Shown one piece after another: positions 25,489-34,872 of a stretch of 64,000 nucleotides of DNA. Both the position numbers and the translations under genes were made by a program. Within the stretch, counting starts at the first letter, position 1. The number at the start of each line of letters is the position of its first letter. The notes below the pieces were generated by a model. It was not told the DNA's origin. It worked only from the letters and a program-made list of their open reading frames with translations, and ran no database searches. This DNA is from Sphingobacterium sp. CZ-UAM (lineage in GTDB: Bacteria; Bacteroidota; Bacteroidia; Sphingobacteriales; Sphingobacteriaceae). Location of the stretch: positions 1-64,000 of the forward strand of contig NZ_MTCM01000004.1 of the NCBI RefSeq assembly GCF_002000245.1, read 5' to 3'.

Positions 25489-28476
25489 ATGCAAGGTAAA
25501 GGGCTGATTAAACTTTTAGTGATAGTGGTGTCATTAGCGTGTCTATACTCCCTATCATTTACTTGGGTGACCCGCAAGGTGGAGCGAGATGCAGATAATT
25601 TTGCCAAAGGAGATTTGGCAAAGGAGAAACGCTATCTAGACTCAATGGCAGGTGAAGTAGTGTACAATTTAGGTTTTGCGAAATACACCTATCGGGAAGC
25701 AAAAGCAAATGAACTGGCTTTAGGATTGGATTTGAAAGGTGGTATGAACGTTACCATGGAGATCTCATTGGATGAATTGATCCGTAATCTGGCCAACAAT
25801 CCAAAAGATGAGAAATTCAACAAAGCGTTGGAACAGGCGGTAGCAAAAAGCAAAACCAGTCAGAAAACGGTCGTAGCTTTATTCATGGAAGAATACAAAT
25901 CCCTTGGAGCTTCTACCCCACTTTCGACATTCTTTTCAACAAAAGACAATGCTTCTTTGATTAAACCGGGTGATTCCGATTCAAAAGTTGAATCGTTCCT
26001 TCAAAAAGAAGCTGACAACGCCATTCAAAATTCATACAAAGTACTACGTACACGTATTGATAAATTTGGTGTTGCTTCACCGAACATCCAGATTCAACAA
26101 GGTACAAACCGTATCTTAATTGAGTTACCAGGTGTAAAAGACGAAAGCCGTGTCCGTAATCTTCTTCAAGGTTCAGCTAAATTGGAGTTTTACGAAACTT
26201 TCACAAATCAAGAAGTTTATCCGTTATTAGAAAATATTGACAGAACATTAGCAAGCACTTTAAATGCTGCTCCGGCGGCGAACAACAATGCTCCTGCTGA
26301 CACAACGAAAAAGTCAGACGATTTACTTTCTAACCTAACCGGTGGTCAAAAGGACAATAAAGCTAAAAAAGACAGTGCGGCACTTAATCTAGGTCAGAAA
26401 AATCCATTATTTGAAGTATTACGTCCAGCAGTTTATATGGGCGAAAACCAGCAAATGGCCCTTATGCCAGGCGCTATGGTTGGTAATGCTGCCTTAAAAG
26501 ATACGTCCAAAGTAAACGCTTACTTGCAACGTCCAGAGGTAAAATCAATTCTTCCGGGCAACTTGAAGCTTTTATGGGCTGTAAAACCTGAGCAAAAAAC
26601 ACCAGAACAACTTTCTCTATATGCCATCAAAGCAGTAGGCCCAGATAATGGCGCCGTATTGACCGGTGATGTGATCACAGATGCTAACTCCAACTTTGAT
26701 GAGAAAAACCAGCCTGTTGTTGGTATGCAAATGAACAGTGAAGGTGCACGTGAGTGGAAAAAAATCACGGCAAAAGCTGCTCAAAATAGAGATGCAATTG
26801 CTATCGTATTGGATAATGTGGTTTATTCTGCCCCTTCTGTTAACGGTGAAATTCCAAACGGAAGTTCATCTATCTCCGGTTCATTTACGGTAGAGGACAC
26901 AAAAGATTTAGCAAACGTTTTAAAAGCTGGTCGTCTTCCAACTACGGCTAAAATCGTTGAAGAAGCGATTGTAGGCCCTACTTTGGGACAAGCAGCGATT
27001 GATGCTGGTATCAACTCAGCGGTAATCGGTATTATCGTGGTCATGATCTTCATGATTGCATATTACAACACTGCAGGTATTGTGGCTAACATTGCTGTAT
27101 TGTTGAACGTATTTATTATCATGGGGGTATTAGCCTCACTCAATGCTGTACTGACCTTGCCTGGTATTGCCGGTATCGTATTGACAATGGGTACGGCCGT
27201 CGACGCCAACGTACTGATCTATGAACGTATCCGTGAGGAACTTGGCTTAGGAAAATCAATTCGTCAGGCAGTTGCGGATGGTTATAAACATGCTTTACCA
27301 TCGATCTTAGATTCTCAGATTACGACATTCTTAATCGGTATTATCTTATTCTTATTTGGTAGTGGTCCGATCTTAGGTTTTGCTACTACATTGATGGTGG
27401 GTATCATTACATCATTGTTTACAGCAATACTTGTAACACGCGTTATTATCGAATGGATGCTGGAAAAAGATATTAAAATCAAAGTATCTTTCCCATGGTC
27501 TGCAAATACCTTGCATAATGCAAACTTCAAATTCGTTCAAAAACGTAAAGTATTCTATGCAATCTCTGTTGTAGCGGTCTTAATTTCCGCAGCCTCAATT
27601 TTCACAAAAGGTTTCAGCTTAGGTGTGGATTTCCAAGGTGGACGTACCTATACTGTTCGTTTCGATAAAACGGTTGATCCCGAAGCTGTTCGTACCAGTT
27701 TGGATGATATTTTCCAAAAAACAACGGAAGTAAAAGTATTTGGTGCATCAAACCAACTTCGCGTTACGACCACATATCATATTGAAGAAACTTCCGATGC
27801 AGCCGATAAAGAAGTATTGGATAAATTAAATCAAGGACTAGCTAAGGTAGATGCCTCCAACAAACATGAGATCCTGTCGTCACAAAAAGTAGGACCTAGT
27901 ATCGCATCAGACATCAAGTCTAGAGCGACTAGCTCAGCAATCTTCTCCATTATCATCGTAGCGGCTTATATCTTAATCCGTTTCCGCAAATGGGAATACT
28001 CTGTGGGTGCAGCTATTGCAACCATCCACGATGCGATTATTCTATTGGGTTTATTCTCTATATTAGATGGTATTGTACCATTCTCCTTGGACATTGACCA
28101 ACACTTTGTAGCAGCCATCTTAACGGTAATCGCATACTCGGTGAATGATACGGTTGTTGTATTTGACCGCTTAAGAGAGTTCGTAACAAAACCTAATGCG
28201 CATAATGAAGATCTTGGCGAAGTTGTTAATCACGCAATCAACTCAACATTGAGTAGAACAATCATTACTTCATTGACGATTATTTTCGTTCTTGCGGTCT
28301 TGTTCATCTTTGGTGGTGAGGTAATCCGTGGATTCTCTTTCGCGATCTTAATCGGTGTGATTGTAGGTACCTATTCTTCCATTATCTTAGCAGCACCTTC
28401 CGTATACGACTTACGTAAAGGAAAGCACCTAGCTGAAGGTAATACAGCAAAAAAAGCTGAAGTAGTAAGACCATAA
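25489..28476 (+). CDS. secDF: Fused protein translocase subunit SecDF
   Basis: A 995-residue fusion of SecD (about residues 1-650) and SecF (about 690-990), an inner-membrane RND-type subunit that uses proton flow to pull exported proteins out of SecYEG. SecD signatures include LGLDLKGGMNVTMEI and GTAVDANVLIYERIREELG; SecF signatures include FSLGVDFQGGRTYTVRFD and YSVNDTVVVFDRLRE. Six transmembrane helices per half are expected. A long Ala/Asn/Lys-rich insertion (about residues 255-300) lies in the SecD periplasmic region. It is a single-gene unit ending in a strong terminator. Confidence 0.95.
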   Translation: MQGKGLIKLLVIVVSLACLYSLSFTWVTRKVERDADNFAKGDLAKEKRYLDSMAGEVVYNLGFAKYTYREAKANELALGLDLKGGMNVTMEISLDELIRNLANNPKDEKFNKALEQAVAKSKTSQKTVVALFMEEYKSLGASTPLSTFFSTKDNASLIKPGDSDSKVESFLQKEADNAIQNSYKVLRTRIDKFGVASPNIQIQQGTNRILIELPGVKDESRVRNLLQGSAKLEFYETFTNQEVYPLLENIDRTLASTLNAAPAANNNAPADTTKKSDDLLSNLTGGQKDNKAKKDSAALNLGQKNPLFEVLRPAVYMGENQQMALMPGAMVGNAALKDTSKVNAYLQRPEVKSILPGNLKLLWAVKPEQKTPEQLSLYAIKAVGPDNGAVLTGDVITDANSNFDEKNQPVVGMQMNSEGAREWKKITAKAAQNRDAIAIVLDNVVYSAPSVNGEIPNGSSSISGSFTVEDTKDLANVLKAGRLPTTAKIVEEAIVGPTLGQAAIDAGINSAVIGIIVVMIFMIAYYNTAGIVANIAVLLNVFIIMGVLASLNAVLTLPGIAGIVLTMGTAVDANVLIYERIREELGLGKSIRQAVADGYKHALPSILDSQITTFLIGIILFLFGSGPILGFATTLMVGIITSLFTAILVTRVIIEWMLEKDIKIKVSFPWSANTLHNANFKFVQKRKVFYAISVVAVLISAASIFTKGFSLGVDFQGGRTYTVRFDKTVDPEAVRTSLDDIFQKTTEVKVFGASNQLRVTTTYHIEETSDAADKEVLDKLNQGLAKVDASNKHEILSSQKVGPSIASDIKSRATSSAIFSIIIVAAYILIRFRKWEYSVGAAIATIHDAIILLGLFSILDGIVPFSLDIDQHFVAAILTVIAYSVNDTVVVFDRLREFVTKPNAHNEDLGEVVNHAINSTLSRTIITSLTIIFVLAVLFIFGGEVIRGFSFAILIGVIVGTYSSIILAAPSVYDLRKGKHLAEGNTAKKAEVVRP

Positions 28477-28494
28477 TCGATTTTAAAATATCGT

Positions 28495-28526
28495 AAAAAG
28501 GCGTTCAAAAATTTGAACGCCTTTTT
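28495..28526 (+). terminator. Terminator of secDF
   Basis: AAAAAGGCGTTCAAA (28495-28509) pairs with TTTGAACGCCTTTTT (28512-28526), a 15-bp perfect stem with a 2-nt formal loop and a T-run. Confidence 0.8.
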
Positions 28527-28543
28527 TATTGCATTCAAATTAC

Positions 28544-28587
28544 TTGTCACACTAAATATTTTAAATATATTTGTCATACTAAATATT
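28544..28587 (+). promoter_or_regulatory. Promoter with 17-bp direct repeats, probable MarR operator
   Basis: TTGTCACACTAAATATT (28544-28560) and TTGTCATACTAAATATT (28571-28587) differ at one base and repeat with a 27-bp period. TTG at 28544-28546 and TATATTTG at 28566-28573 (19 nt apart) form a Bacteroidota promoter. The first repeat thus covers the -33 region and the second spans the end of the -7 box and the predicted transcription start, as expected for repressor sites. Confidence 0.55.
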
Positions 28588-28590
28588 TGT

Positions 28591-29025
28591 ATGCTAAACG
28601 AAAAATTTGACCGTTATTCTTTTATCCTGGATCAAACAGCCAGGAAGGTAAAACAATTTGCTCAATCATCTTTTTCTGAAAAGGGATTTGACATTACAGT
28701 GGATCAATGGGCTGTCTTAAAGGCACTGTATGAAACCGAACAACTGTCTCAGAAAGAATTAGCCAAGCGCTGCGGCAAAGACCAACCCACCCTAACCCGT
28801 ATCGTGGATATCTTATTGAAGAAAGGTTTGGCTGAACGTGTTATTGATGAGACAGATCGACGAAGCCTCTATCTTCATTTGACGGAAGAAGGTAAGCTTA
28901 AGGTTGCTTCCCTATCCCCCCTCGTCGCGGAGATCCGCATGAAAGCCTGGGAGAAATTAACGGAAAAAGATTTCGAGGATTTTACAAGAATATTAAATAC
29001 GATTTACAACAATTTAAATGTATAA
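28591..29025 (+). CDS. MarR-family transcriptional regulator
   Basis: ATG 28591 is chosen over the upstream in-frame start because the latter runs through the promoter; this gives 144 residues. The winged helix is evident (LSQKELAKRCGKDQPTLTRI as recognition region, then VIDETDRRSLYLHLTEEG as wing). It probably represses its own operon, which continues with a flavoprotein reductase 5 bp downstream and a ferredoxin. No conserved redox cysteine pair is obvious apart from one Cys in the recognition region. Confidence 0.88.
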   Translation: MLNEKFDRYSFILDQTARKVKQFAQSSFSEKGFDITVDQWAVLKALYETEQLSQKELAKRCGKDQPTLTRIVDILLKKGLAERVIDETDRRSLYLHLTEEGKLKVASLSPLVAEIRMKAWEKLTEKDFEDFTRILNTIYNNLNV

Positions 29026-29030
29026 TCACT

Positions 29031-30035
29031 ATGATAAATACTGACATTTGTATCATCGGTGCTGGACCAGTAGGGTTGTTTGCTGTTTTCGAAGCCGGCC
29101 TTCTAAAAATGAGATGCCATCTGATTGATGTTTTACCTCAGGTGGGCGGACAGTTATCTGAAATATATCCACACAAACCGATTTATGATATACCTGGCTA
29201 TCCGAGCATTACAGCACAGGAGCTTATCGATAATCAACTCGAGCAAATAAAACCTTTTGCACCCACTTTTACACTGGGTGAACGTGTAGAACAGATCGAA
29301 AAACAGGATGATGGTTCCTTTATCATCGCCACAAGTGATGATACCAAAGTGCATGCACAGGTTATTGTGATCGCCGGCGGGCTCGGTTGTTTTGAACCGC
29401 GTAAGCCAGAGATCCAAAATCTGCATCTATTTGAGGGGAAGGGCGTGGATTATATGGTAAAAGATCCTGCAAAATATGCTGGCAAACGGATTGTGATTGC
29501 CGGGGGTGGCGACTCAGCGCTGGATTGGACTTACCATTTAGCTGATATTGCACAACAGGTTACACTCATTCACCGCAGTGATTCTTTTCGGGGAGCGCCC
29601 GATTCAGCGGAAAAGGTCTTCAAACTGGCTCAACAGGGCAAAATCAATTTACTGTTGTCCCATAACCTAAGCAGCATACACGGAAATGGTATCCTTACAG
29701 CTGTCGAGACGGTAAATAAAGAAAAGGAAACTATTACGATTGAAGCAGACTATTTCATTCCGCTATATGGTCTGACACCAAAACTGGGTCCTATCGCGGA
29801 CTGGGGATTAAATATTGATAAAAATGCAATTGAAGTCAATACTTTTGATTATTCGACCAACGTCGAACGTATCTATGCCATTGGCGATATCAATACCTAT
29901 CCTGGCAAACTAAAGTTGATTCTCTGCGGCTACCATGAAGCTGCACTGATGTGCCAAAGTGCATTCAAATTTGTTTACCCGGATCAAAAGCTAACATTTA
30001 AATATACAACCGTCAACGGTATAAATACCTTTTAG
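29031..30035 (+). CDS. Ferredoxin/flavodoxin-NADP reductase, thioredoxin-reductase-like
   Basis: A 334-residue FAD/NAD(P) oxidoreductase. The FAD-binding motif is IIGAGPVGLFAVFEAGL at the N-terminus; the NADPH-binding motif is IAGGGDSALDWTYHLA near residue 156; the C-terminal FAD motif is IYAIGDINTYPGK. The CxxC redox pair of thioredoxin reductase is absent, as in the TrxR-like ferredoxin-NADP reductases. The ferredoxin gene starts 2 bp after the stop, making it the likely electron partner. Confidence 0.87.
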   Translation: MINTDICIIGAGPVGLFAVFEAGLLKMRCHLIDVLPQVGGQLSEIYPHKPIYDIPGYPSITAQELIDNQLEQIKPFAPTFTLGERVEQIEKQDDGSFIIATSDDTKVHAQVIVIAGGLGCFEPRKPEIQNLHLFEGKGVDYMVKDPAKYAGKRIVIAGGGDSALDWTYHLADIAQQVTLIHRSDSFRGAPDSAEKVFKLAQQGKINLLLSHNLSSIHGNGILTAVETVNKEKETITIEADYFIPLYGLTPKLGPIADWGLNIDKNAIEVNTFDYSTNVERIYAIGDINTYPGKLKLILCGYHEAALMCQSAFKFVYPDQKLTFKYTTVNGINTF

Positions 30036-30037
30036 TC

Positions 30038-30370
30038 ATGGAAGACAATTTGATACAATTAACTGTCGTCGATCGCGATGGCTCGGAAAATACAATCGAG
30101 ATACCTACGGATATCAATCTGTCGTTAATGGAAATTCTGAAAGCGTCCGAATACGATATACTGGCCACCTGCGGTGGCATGGCGTTATGTGCTACATGCC
30201 ATATTGAAGTTCTCGAAGGCCTGGAAAATCTTTCCGAAGCCAGTGATCAGGAATTGGATATGCTGGACACATTGCCAGATGCAGATGGACAAAGCCGGCT
30301 CGCTTGTCAGCTCCACTTGCACGCAAATAACAATGGGATGAAAATCAAGGTCAAAGGTTCGTTGCAATAG
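30038..30370 (+). CDS. [2Fe-2S] ferredoxin, adrenodoxin type
   Basis: A 110-residue ferredoxin. The cluster ligands are Cys45, Cys51, Cys54 and Cys90 (C-x5-C-x2-C-x35-C, in TCGGMALCATCHIEV and RLACQLHL), the pattern of adrenodoxin and ISC ferredoxins. It probably receives electrons from the reductase encoded 2 bp upstream and passes them to an unidentified oxygenase, cytochrome P450 or Fe-S assembly target. It is the last gene of the MarR-led operon. Confidence 0.9.
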   Translation: MEDNLIQLTVVDRDGSENTIEIPTDINLSLMEILKASEYDILATCGGMALCATCHIEVLEGLENLSEASDQELDMLDTLPDADGQSRLACQLHLHANNNGMKIKVKGSLQ

Positions 30371-30409
30371 CTAGGTCATTGTGTATTTTATACACAATGA
30401 CCTAGCTAT
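30367..30409 (+). terminator. Long perfect hairpin starting in the ferredoxin stop codon
   Basis: The 20-bp arms 30367-30386 and 30390-30409 pair perfectly around a TTT loop. The left arm begins one base before the TAG stop (30368-30370). A run of nine T follows from about 30418. Confidence 0.75.
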
Positions 30410-30622
30410 CCATGTAATTTTTTTTTAAACGCCCTTTCGGGCCATAAAAGACTTAAAACCAAAACACTACAAAATATTTTATCAAAAGAATTGGCCTTAT
30501 AACGATAAATTTCACAATGTATTGCCATAATAAATAAATATTTTTTAGCTTTTTGGTTCAAAATTTAAGATATTTGCAGCTTAATTCGATTGTACGAATT
30601 TTTACAACAAACTATTAAAAAT

Positions 30623-31930
30623 ATGCCAAGCAATAGTTCAAATAGAAAATTCCCAAGAGTAATCATTATTGGTGCTGGATTTGGAGGAATTGAAGTTGCT
30701 AAAAAGCTTAAAAATAAGGAAGTTGAAGTTCTCTTATTAGATAGAAACAACTTTCACACCTTTCAACCACTCATGTACCAAGTTGCTACCGGTACGCTTT
30801 CGGCGGACTCTATTTCCTTCCCTGTCCGTAAAATGTTCAAAAATCAGGATAACTTCCATTTTCGACTTGCCGATGTAAAAAGCATCGACAACGAGGCCAA
30901 AATAGTTAAAACTGATATTGGAGATTTTGACTACGATTATTTGGTTGTTGCCACTGGTGCCACGACAAATTTCTTTGGCAATCAGCAGATCACAAAATAT
31001 GCCTTGCCAATGAAAAACATCCAGGAGGCACTCAATATACGAAGTTATGTTCTTCAAAACCTTGAAGAAGCCGTAATGATACCGAATCCAGAAGATCGTA
31101 AGCCACACCTGAACTTTGTGATCGTTGGAGGTGGTCCTACAGGGGTAGAGCTTTCTGGTGCTATTGCAGAAATCAAAAATAACGTGCTGGAAAAAGACTA
31201 TCCTGAATTGAAGAAATCAGAGATGTCTGTATACCTGGTAGAAGGCTTACCAAAGGTTCTGGCCAACCTATCAGAGAAAGCATCAAAAAATTCCGAGAAG
31301 TATTTAAAAGATTTGGGTGTTGAAGTACTATTGAATGTACAGGTAACCGGATATGATGGTAAATCGATCACCTTCGCCGATGGCAGGAGCATAGAAACCA
31401 AAACGGTAATCTGGGGCGCAGGTGTCGCAGGTCAATATCCGGATGGATTCAAAAAAGAAGTTATCCAGCGCGGTAACCGTATACAAACGGATGATCAATG
31501 TCGTGTCATTGACATGCCTGGTGTCTACGCGATTGGCGACGTATCCGCATTTATTACAGATGACTTACCTCGTGGTTTACCTGGAGTTGCTCCAGTAGCA
31601 CAACAACAGGGAGGCTATGTTGCCAAACACATCCTTCAAACGATGTCCAACCAGCCTACCGAAAAATTCAGCTATTTTGACAAGGGCTCAATGGCTACGG
31701 TAGGACGTAATAAAGCCGTCGTTGACATGGGCAAAATTCACTTCAGTGGTTTCTTCGGATGGATGACCTGGATGTTTGTTCACCTGATGTCTATTTATGG
31801 GTTTAGAAATAAGTTGATCACATTTGTCAACTGGTCGCTGAAGTTTTTTACCAAAAACAGTGGTGTTCGTTTAATTTTCCATAAATATGACGAGCCTAAG
31901 CCCGAAGAACAAACAACAACTGCTCAATAG
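30623..31930 (+). CDS. ndh: Type II NADH:quinone oxidoreductase (NDH-2)
   Basis: ATG 30623 (MPSNSSNRK) is preferred to the in-frame TTG at 30590, giving 435 residues. The FAD motif is IIIGAGFGGIEVAKKL; the NADH motif is FVIVGGGPTGVELSGAIAEI; the quinone-site region contains GVAPVAQQQGGYVAKHI. A C-terminal amphipathic stretch (FFGWMTWMFVHLMSIYGF) would anchor it to the inner membrane. It oxidises NADH and reduces quinone without pumping protons. Single-gene unit. Confidence 0.9.
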   Translation: MPSNSSNRKFPRVIIIGAGFGGIEVAKKLKNKEVEVLLLDRNNFHTFQPLMYQVATGTLSADSISFPVRKMFKNQDNFHFRLADVKSIDNEAKIVKTDIGDFDYDYLVVATGATTNFFGNQQITKYALPMKNIQEALNIRSYVLQNLEEAVMIPNPEDRKPHLNFVIVGGGPTGVELSGAIAEIKNNVLEKDYPELKKSEMSVYLVEGLPKVLANLSEKASKNSEKYLKDLGVEVLLNVQVTGYDGKSITFADGRSIETKTVIWGAGVAGQYPDGFKKEVIQRGNRIQTDDQCRVIDMPGVYAIGDVSAFITDDLPRGLPGVAPVAQQQGGYVAKHILQTMSNQPTEKFSYFDKGSMATVGRNKAVVDMGKIHFSGFFGWMTWMFVHLMSIYGFRNKLITFVNWSLKFFTKNSGVRLIFHKYDEPKPEEQTTTAQ

Positions 31931-31980
31931 AATTGATAACAAATAATTTAAGTGAAACAAGGAAGCCTGTTTCTTCAATC

Positions 31981-32026
31981 AAAAAAAGAATGCCGTTATT
32001 TTAGTATATAACGGCATTCTTTTTTT
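31981..32026 (+). terminator. Terminator of the NDH-2 gene
   Basis: The 19-bp arms 31981-31999 and 32008-32026 (A7 plus GAATGCCGTTAT and its complement) flank an 8-nt loop. Confidence 0.8.
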
Positions 32027-32335
32027 CCTGCCAACCTAAAACCACGTGGAATCAGGTTCTAAAAAATTCTCTGGCATAACATCCTCCCCATCCTTTATAA
32101 AATTATCGAAACTACAATTTCATTCTTATCAGCCCTTCTACGTATAAAAAAGATCTCAAAAGCAATTTTTTAACACCTACTTGGTATTGTATCCAATAAA
32201 AAATAAGTTGCTGCTGGACGTAACAATTGCAGATTATATTCGTTAAATTTAAAGACAGTTTTTTCCAGATAGAATTTACTTGCAGAATATAGTTTTTTTT
32301 GATGTAGAACCTCAAAAAGATTAATTTTTTTTGTG
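32027..32335. other. AT-rich gap upstream of mreB
   Basis: No gene is supported. A small nested inverted repeat (TGCCA 32029-32033 with TGGCA 32072-32076; AACCT 32033-32037 with AGGTT 32054-32058) is visible. The open frame at 32112-32315 on the minus strand is composition-driven. Confidence 0.5.
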
Positions 32336-32343
32336 TAGGTTTG
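32336..32343 (+). promoter_or_regulatory. -7 box of the mre operon
   Basis: TAGGTTTG matches TAnnTTTG, 33 nt before the mreB ATG. No good -33 box lies at the usual distance. Confidence 0.35.
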
Positions 32344-32376
32344 CATATTATTTTAAAATAGCTTAAGGATTAGCAA

Positions 32377-33399
32377 ATGGGCTTATTTAATTGGTTTACG
32401 CAAGAAGTTGCGATTGACTTGGGTACTGCGAACACCCTGATAATTCATAATGACAAAGTAGTAGTGGATGAGCCTTCTATTGTTGCATTTGACCGCACCA
32501 CAAACAAAGTGATTGCTATTGGTCGTCAGGCCATGCAGATGGAAGGTAAAACACACGATAATATAAAAACAGTACGACCTTTACGTGATGGTGTAATTGC
32601 TGATTTTACAGCGGCTGAACACCTGATCAGAGGGATGGTAAAATTGGTCAACAATGGTAAAAGTTGGTTTTTCCCATCCTTGCGCATGGTTGTGTGTATC
32701 CCGTCAGGCATCACCGAGGTGGAGAAGAGAGCGGTGCGCGATTCTGCAGAAATTGCAGGCGCGAAAGAAGTTTATCTGATCCATGAACCCATGGCTGCTG
32801 CCGTAGGTATCGGTATCGATGTGGAAGAGCCAATGGGTAACATGATTATTGATATTGGTGGTGGTACGACAGAAATTGCCGTTATCGCATTATCTGGTAT
32901 CGTATGTGACCAGTCTATTCGTGTAGCGGGTGACAATTTTGACTCTGATATTGTTCAATACATCCGTAGACAGCATAATATCATGATCGGTGAACGTACA
33001 GCGGAGAAGATTAAGATTGAGGTAGGTGCTGCACTTCCTGAATTACAGGAGCCACCGGCAGATTTTGCGGTACAGGGCCGTGACCTGATGACGGGTATTC
33101 CTAAACAGATTACTGTTTCTTATACCGAAATCGCCCATTGTCTGGATAAATCAATTTCCAAAATCGAAGAAGCAATCCTAAAAGCGCTTGAAATCACGCC
33201 GCCTGAGCTTTCGGCTGATATCTATCAAACCGGTATCTATCTGACTGGTGGTGGCGCCTTGTTACGTGGTTTGGACCGTCGTATTCAGGCAAAAACAAAA
33301 CTTCCGGTGCACATTGCCGAGGATCCTCTTCGTGCTGTTGTTAGAGGTACTGGTATTGCGCTTAAAAACATTGGTCGATTCAAATTCTTGATGCAATAA
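32377..33399 (+). CDS. mreB: Rod-shape-determining actin homologue MreB
   Basis: A 340-residue MreB, the length typical of the family. The phosphate-1 loop is VAIDLGTANTLI, phosphate-2 is IIDIGGGTTEIAV, and the adenosine loop is LTGGGALLRGLD. The N-terminal segment MGLFNWF is an amphipathic membrane-binding patch. It forms membrane-associated filaments that guide lateral wall synthesis. It heads the mreB-mreC-mreD-PBP2-rodA operon and is separated from mreC by 92 bp containing a hairpin. Confidence 0.96.
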   Translation: MGLFNWFTQEVAIDLGTANTLIIHNDKVVVDEPSIVAFDRTTNKVIAIGRQAMQMEGKTHDNIKTVRPLRDGVIADFTAAEHLIRGMVKLVNNGKSWFFPSLRMVVCIPSGITEVEKRAVRDSAEIAGAKEVYLIHEPMAAAVGIGIDVEEPMGNMIIDIGGGTTEIAVIALSGIVCDQSIRVAGDNFDSDIVQYIRRQHNIMIGERTAEKIKIEVGAALPELQEPPADFAVQGRDLMTGIPKQITVSYTEIAHCLDKSISKIEEAILKALEITPPELSADIYQTGIYLTGGGALLRGLDRRIQAKTKLPVHIAEDPLRAVVRGTGIALKNIGRFKFLMQ

Positions 33400-33433
33400 T
33401 TAGCGTTCGATAATTAACAAGATTTTATTAAAG

Positions 33434-33465
33434 AGCGATATAATATGCAAAATTATTATATCGCT
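33434..33465 (+). terminator. Hairpin between mreB and mreC
   Basis: AGCGATATAATA (33434-33445) pairs with TATTATATCGCT (33454-33465), an AT-rich 12-bp stem with only a short mixed T tract after it. Inside an operon it may act as a partial terminator or an mRNA 3'-end stabiliser, letting MreB exceed MreC/D in amount. Confidence 0.4.
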
Positions 33466-33491
33466 TGCTTATTAAATACCCACAATAAAAG

Positions 33492-34334
33492 ATGAGAAAC
33501 CTTTGGTTATTCCTGAGACGATATAATGCATTCTTTTGGTTTATCCTATTTTTTGGATTCTCGTTATTTTTGGTCATTACGAATAACTCATTTCAACGCA
33601 ACTCGGTCCTAAATTCTTCCAATAGCGTAATCGGAAGTCTCTATGCAAAAGTCAACTCCTGGAAAAGCTACTTACATCTCGGGGAGACAAATGATGCTTT
33701 AGCTAAAGAGAATGCGCAATTACGGAAAGACCTTCAATCCTATAAGTCAACAGATAGTATCAAGATCGGCCCCGTACCGGCCATCGACAGCAGCGAATTC
33801 GGACGTTACCAATTTCTTATTGCGAATGTAATCAACAATAGCATCCATCAAAAAGCGAATACGATCACATTGGATAAAGGCAGTAAAGACGGTATTGAAA
33901 AAGGAATGGGCGTCATCGCTCCAAATGGAGTTGTGGGTATTGTATTAAATGTATCACCTAATTTTTCAACTGTACAATCCTTATTACACCCCGACACACG
34001 TATATCTGTAACTTTGGGCCGCAGTGAAGTCTTTGGCTCATTGGTCTGGGGCAACAACATCGATTATCGGGCTGCAACAGTTAAGGAAATTCCGAATCAT
34101 ATCAAAGTAAATAAAGGCGACAAAGTCTATACCTCAGGATATTCGGGACATTTTCCAAAAGGCATTTTTGTGGGAACAGTGATTCAAACCGGTATCTCCT
34201 CGGGTGACGCGTTCCTTGATCTGCGCATTCTTTTAAGTACCAATTTCTCTAATCTACAACATGTATACGTCGTAAAGGATTTATTAAGTAATGAATTAAA
34301 AACATTGGAGGAATCGACAAAGGACAATGGCTAG
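33492..34334 (+). CDS. mreC: Rod-shape-determining protein MreC
   Basis: A 280-residue bitopic protein: one transmembrane helix (about residues 12-32), a short coiled coil (about 60-80), then a periplasmic two-lobed beta domain with GSKDGIEKGMGVIAPNGVVG and FPKGIFVGTV motifs. It links MreB to PBP2 and RodA. Its last 8 bases overlap the start of mreD, indicating translational coupling. Confidence 0.93.
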   Translation: MRNLWLFLRRYNAFFWFILFFGFSLFLVITNNSFQRNSVLNSSNSVIGSLYAKVNSWKSYLHLGETNDALAKENAQLRKDLQSYKSTDSIKIGPVPAIDSSEFGRYQFLIANVINNSIHQKANTITLDKGSKDGIEKGMGVIAPNGVVGIVLNVSPNFSTVQSLLHPDTRISVTLGRSEVFGSLVWGNNIDYRAATVKEIPNHIKVNKGDKVYTSGYSGHFPKGIFVGTVIQTGISSGDAFLDLRILLSTNFSNLQHVYVVKDLLSNELKTLEESTKDNG

Positions 34335-34845
34335 GATTTTAATATTTAATTTTATTCGATTTATCGTCTTGATTGGAATGCAAGTATTTTTGTTCCAAAA
34401 TATTGGCTATTACAATTTGGTTGCAGCGTTCCCCTATATTTTATTTATCTTTTTGCTCCCGACCGGAACACCTAATTTTTTGGTTTACCTAATCGCTTTT
34501 CTAACAGGACTGACCGTTGATTCTTTTTACGATACACTTGGGGTCAATACCGCTGCTTGTGTCGCATTAGCTGCCTTCCGTATTTTCTTTATGAAGATCA
34601 CACTCGAAGTTGAGGAACGGGATTCTTTTCTTACGCCAATGCTAGGATTGATGAATGTGAGATGGTTTTTTTCCTATATCTTTTTTGGCACGTTGATTCA
34701 TCATACATTCCTATATCTACTGGAATCTTTCTCCTTCCAACATATTCAATACACACTGCTCAGTATTGTTTTAAGTTGTATATTTACGGTAATTATCATG
34801 CTGTTGTTTAGCATATTATTCTACAAAAAGAAAGATCGATTGTAG
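34327..34845 (+). CDS. mreD: Rod-shape-determining protein MreD
   Basis: A 172-residue, strongly hydrophobic protein with five or six predicted membrane helices, the expected size of MreD. LTGLTVDSFYDTLGVNTAA resembles the conserved MreD core. It overlaps mreC by 8 bp and lies 27 bp before the PBP2 gene. It is part of the elongasome; its biochemical role is not settled. Confidence 0.88.
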   Translation: MARILIFNFIRFIVLIGMQVFLFQNIGYYNLVAAFPYILFIFLLPTGTPNFLVYLIAFLTGLTVDSFYDTLGVNTAACVALAAFRIFFMKITLEVEERDSFLTPMLGLMNVRWFFSYIFFGTLIHHTFLYLLESFSFQHIQYTLLSIVLSCIFTVIIMLLFSILFYKKKDRL

Positions 34846-34872
34846 TAGATCGGTGGATAGAAATTTATTTCT

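Noticed and set aside
32112..32315. 67-codon leftward open frame upstream of mreB
   Set aside because: It lies in an AT-rich gap; the Ile/Leu/Lys/Tyr-rich composition is explained by base content, and no promoter or ribosome-binding site was found.
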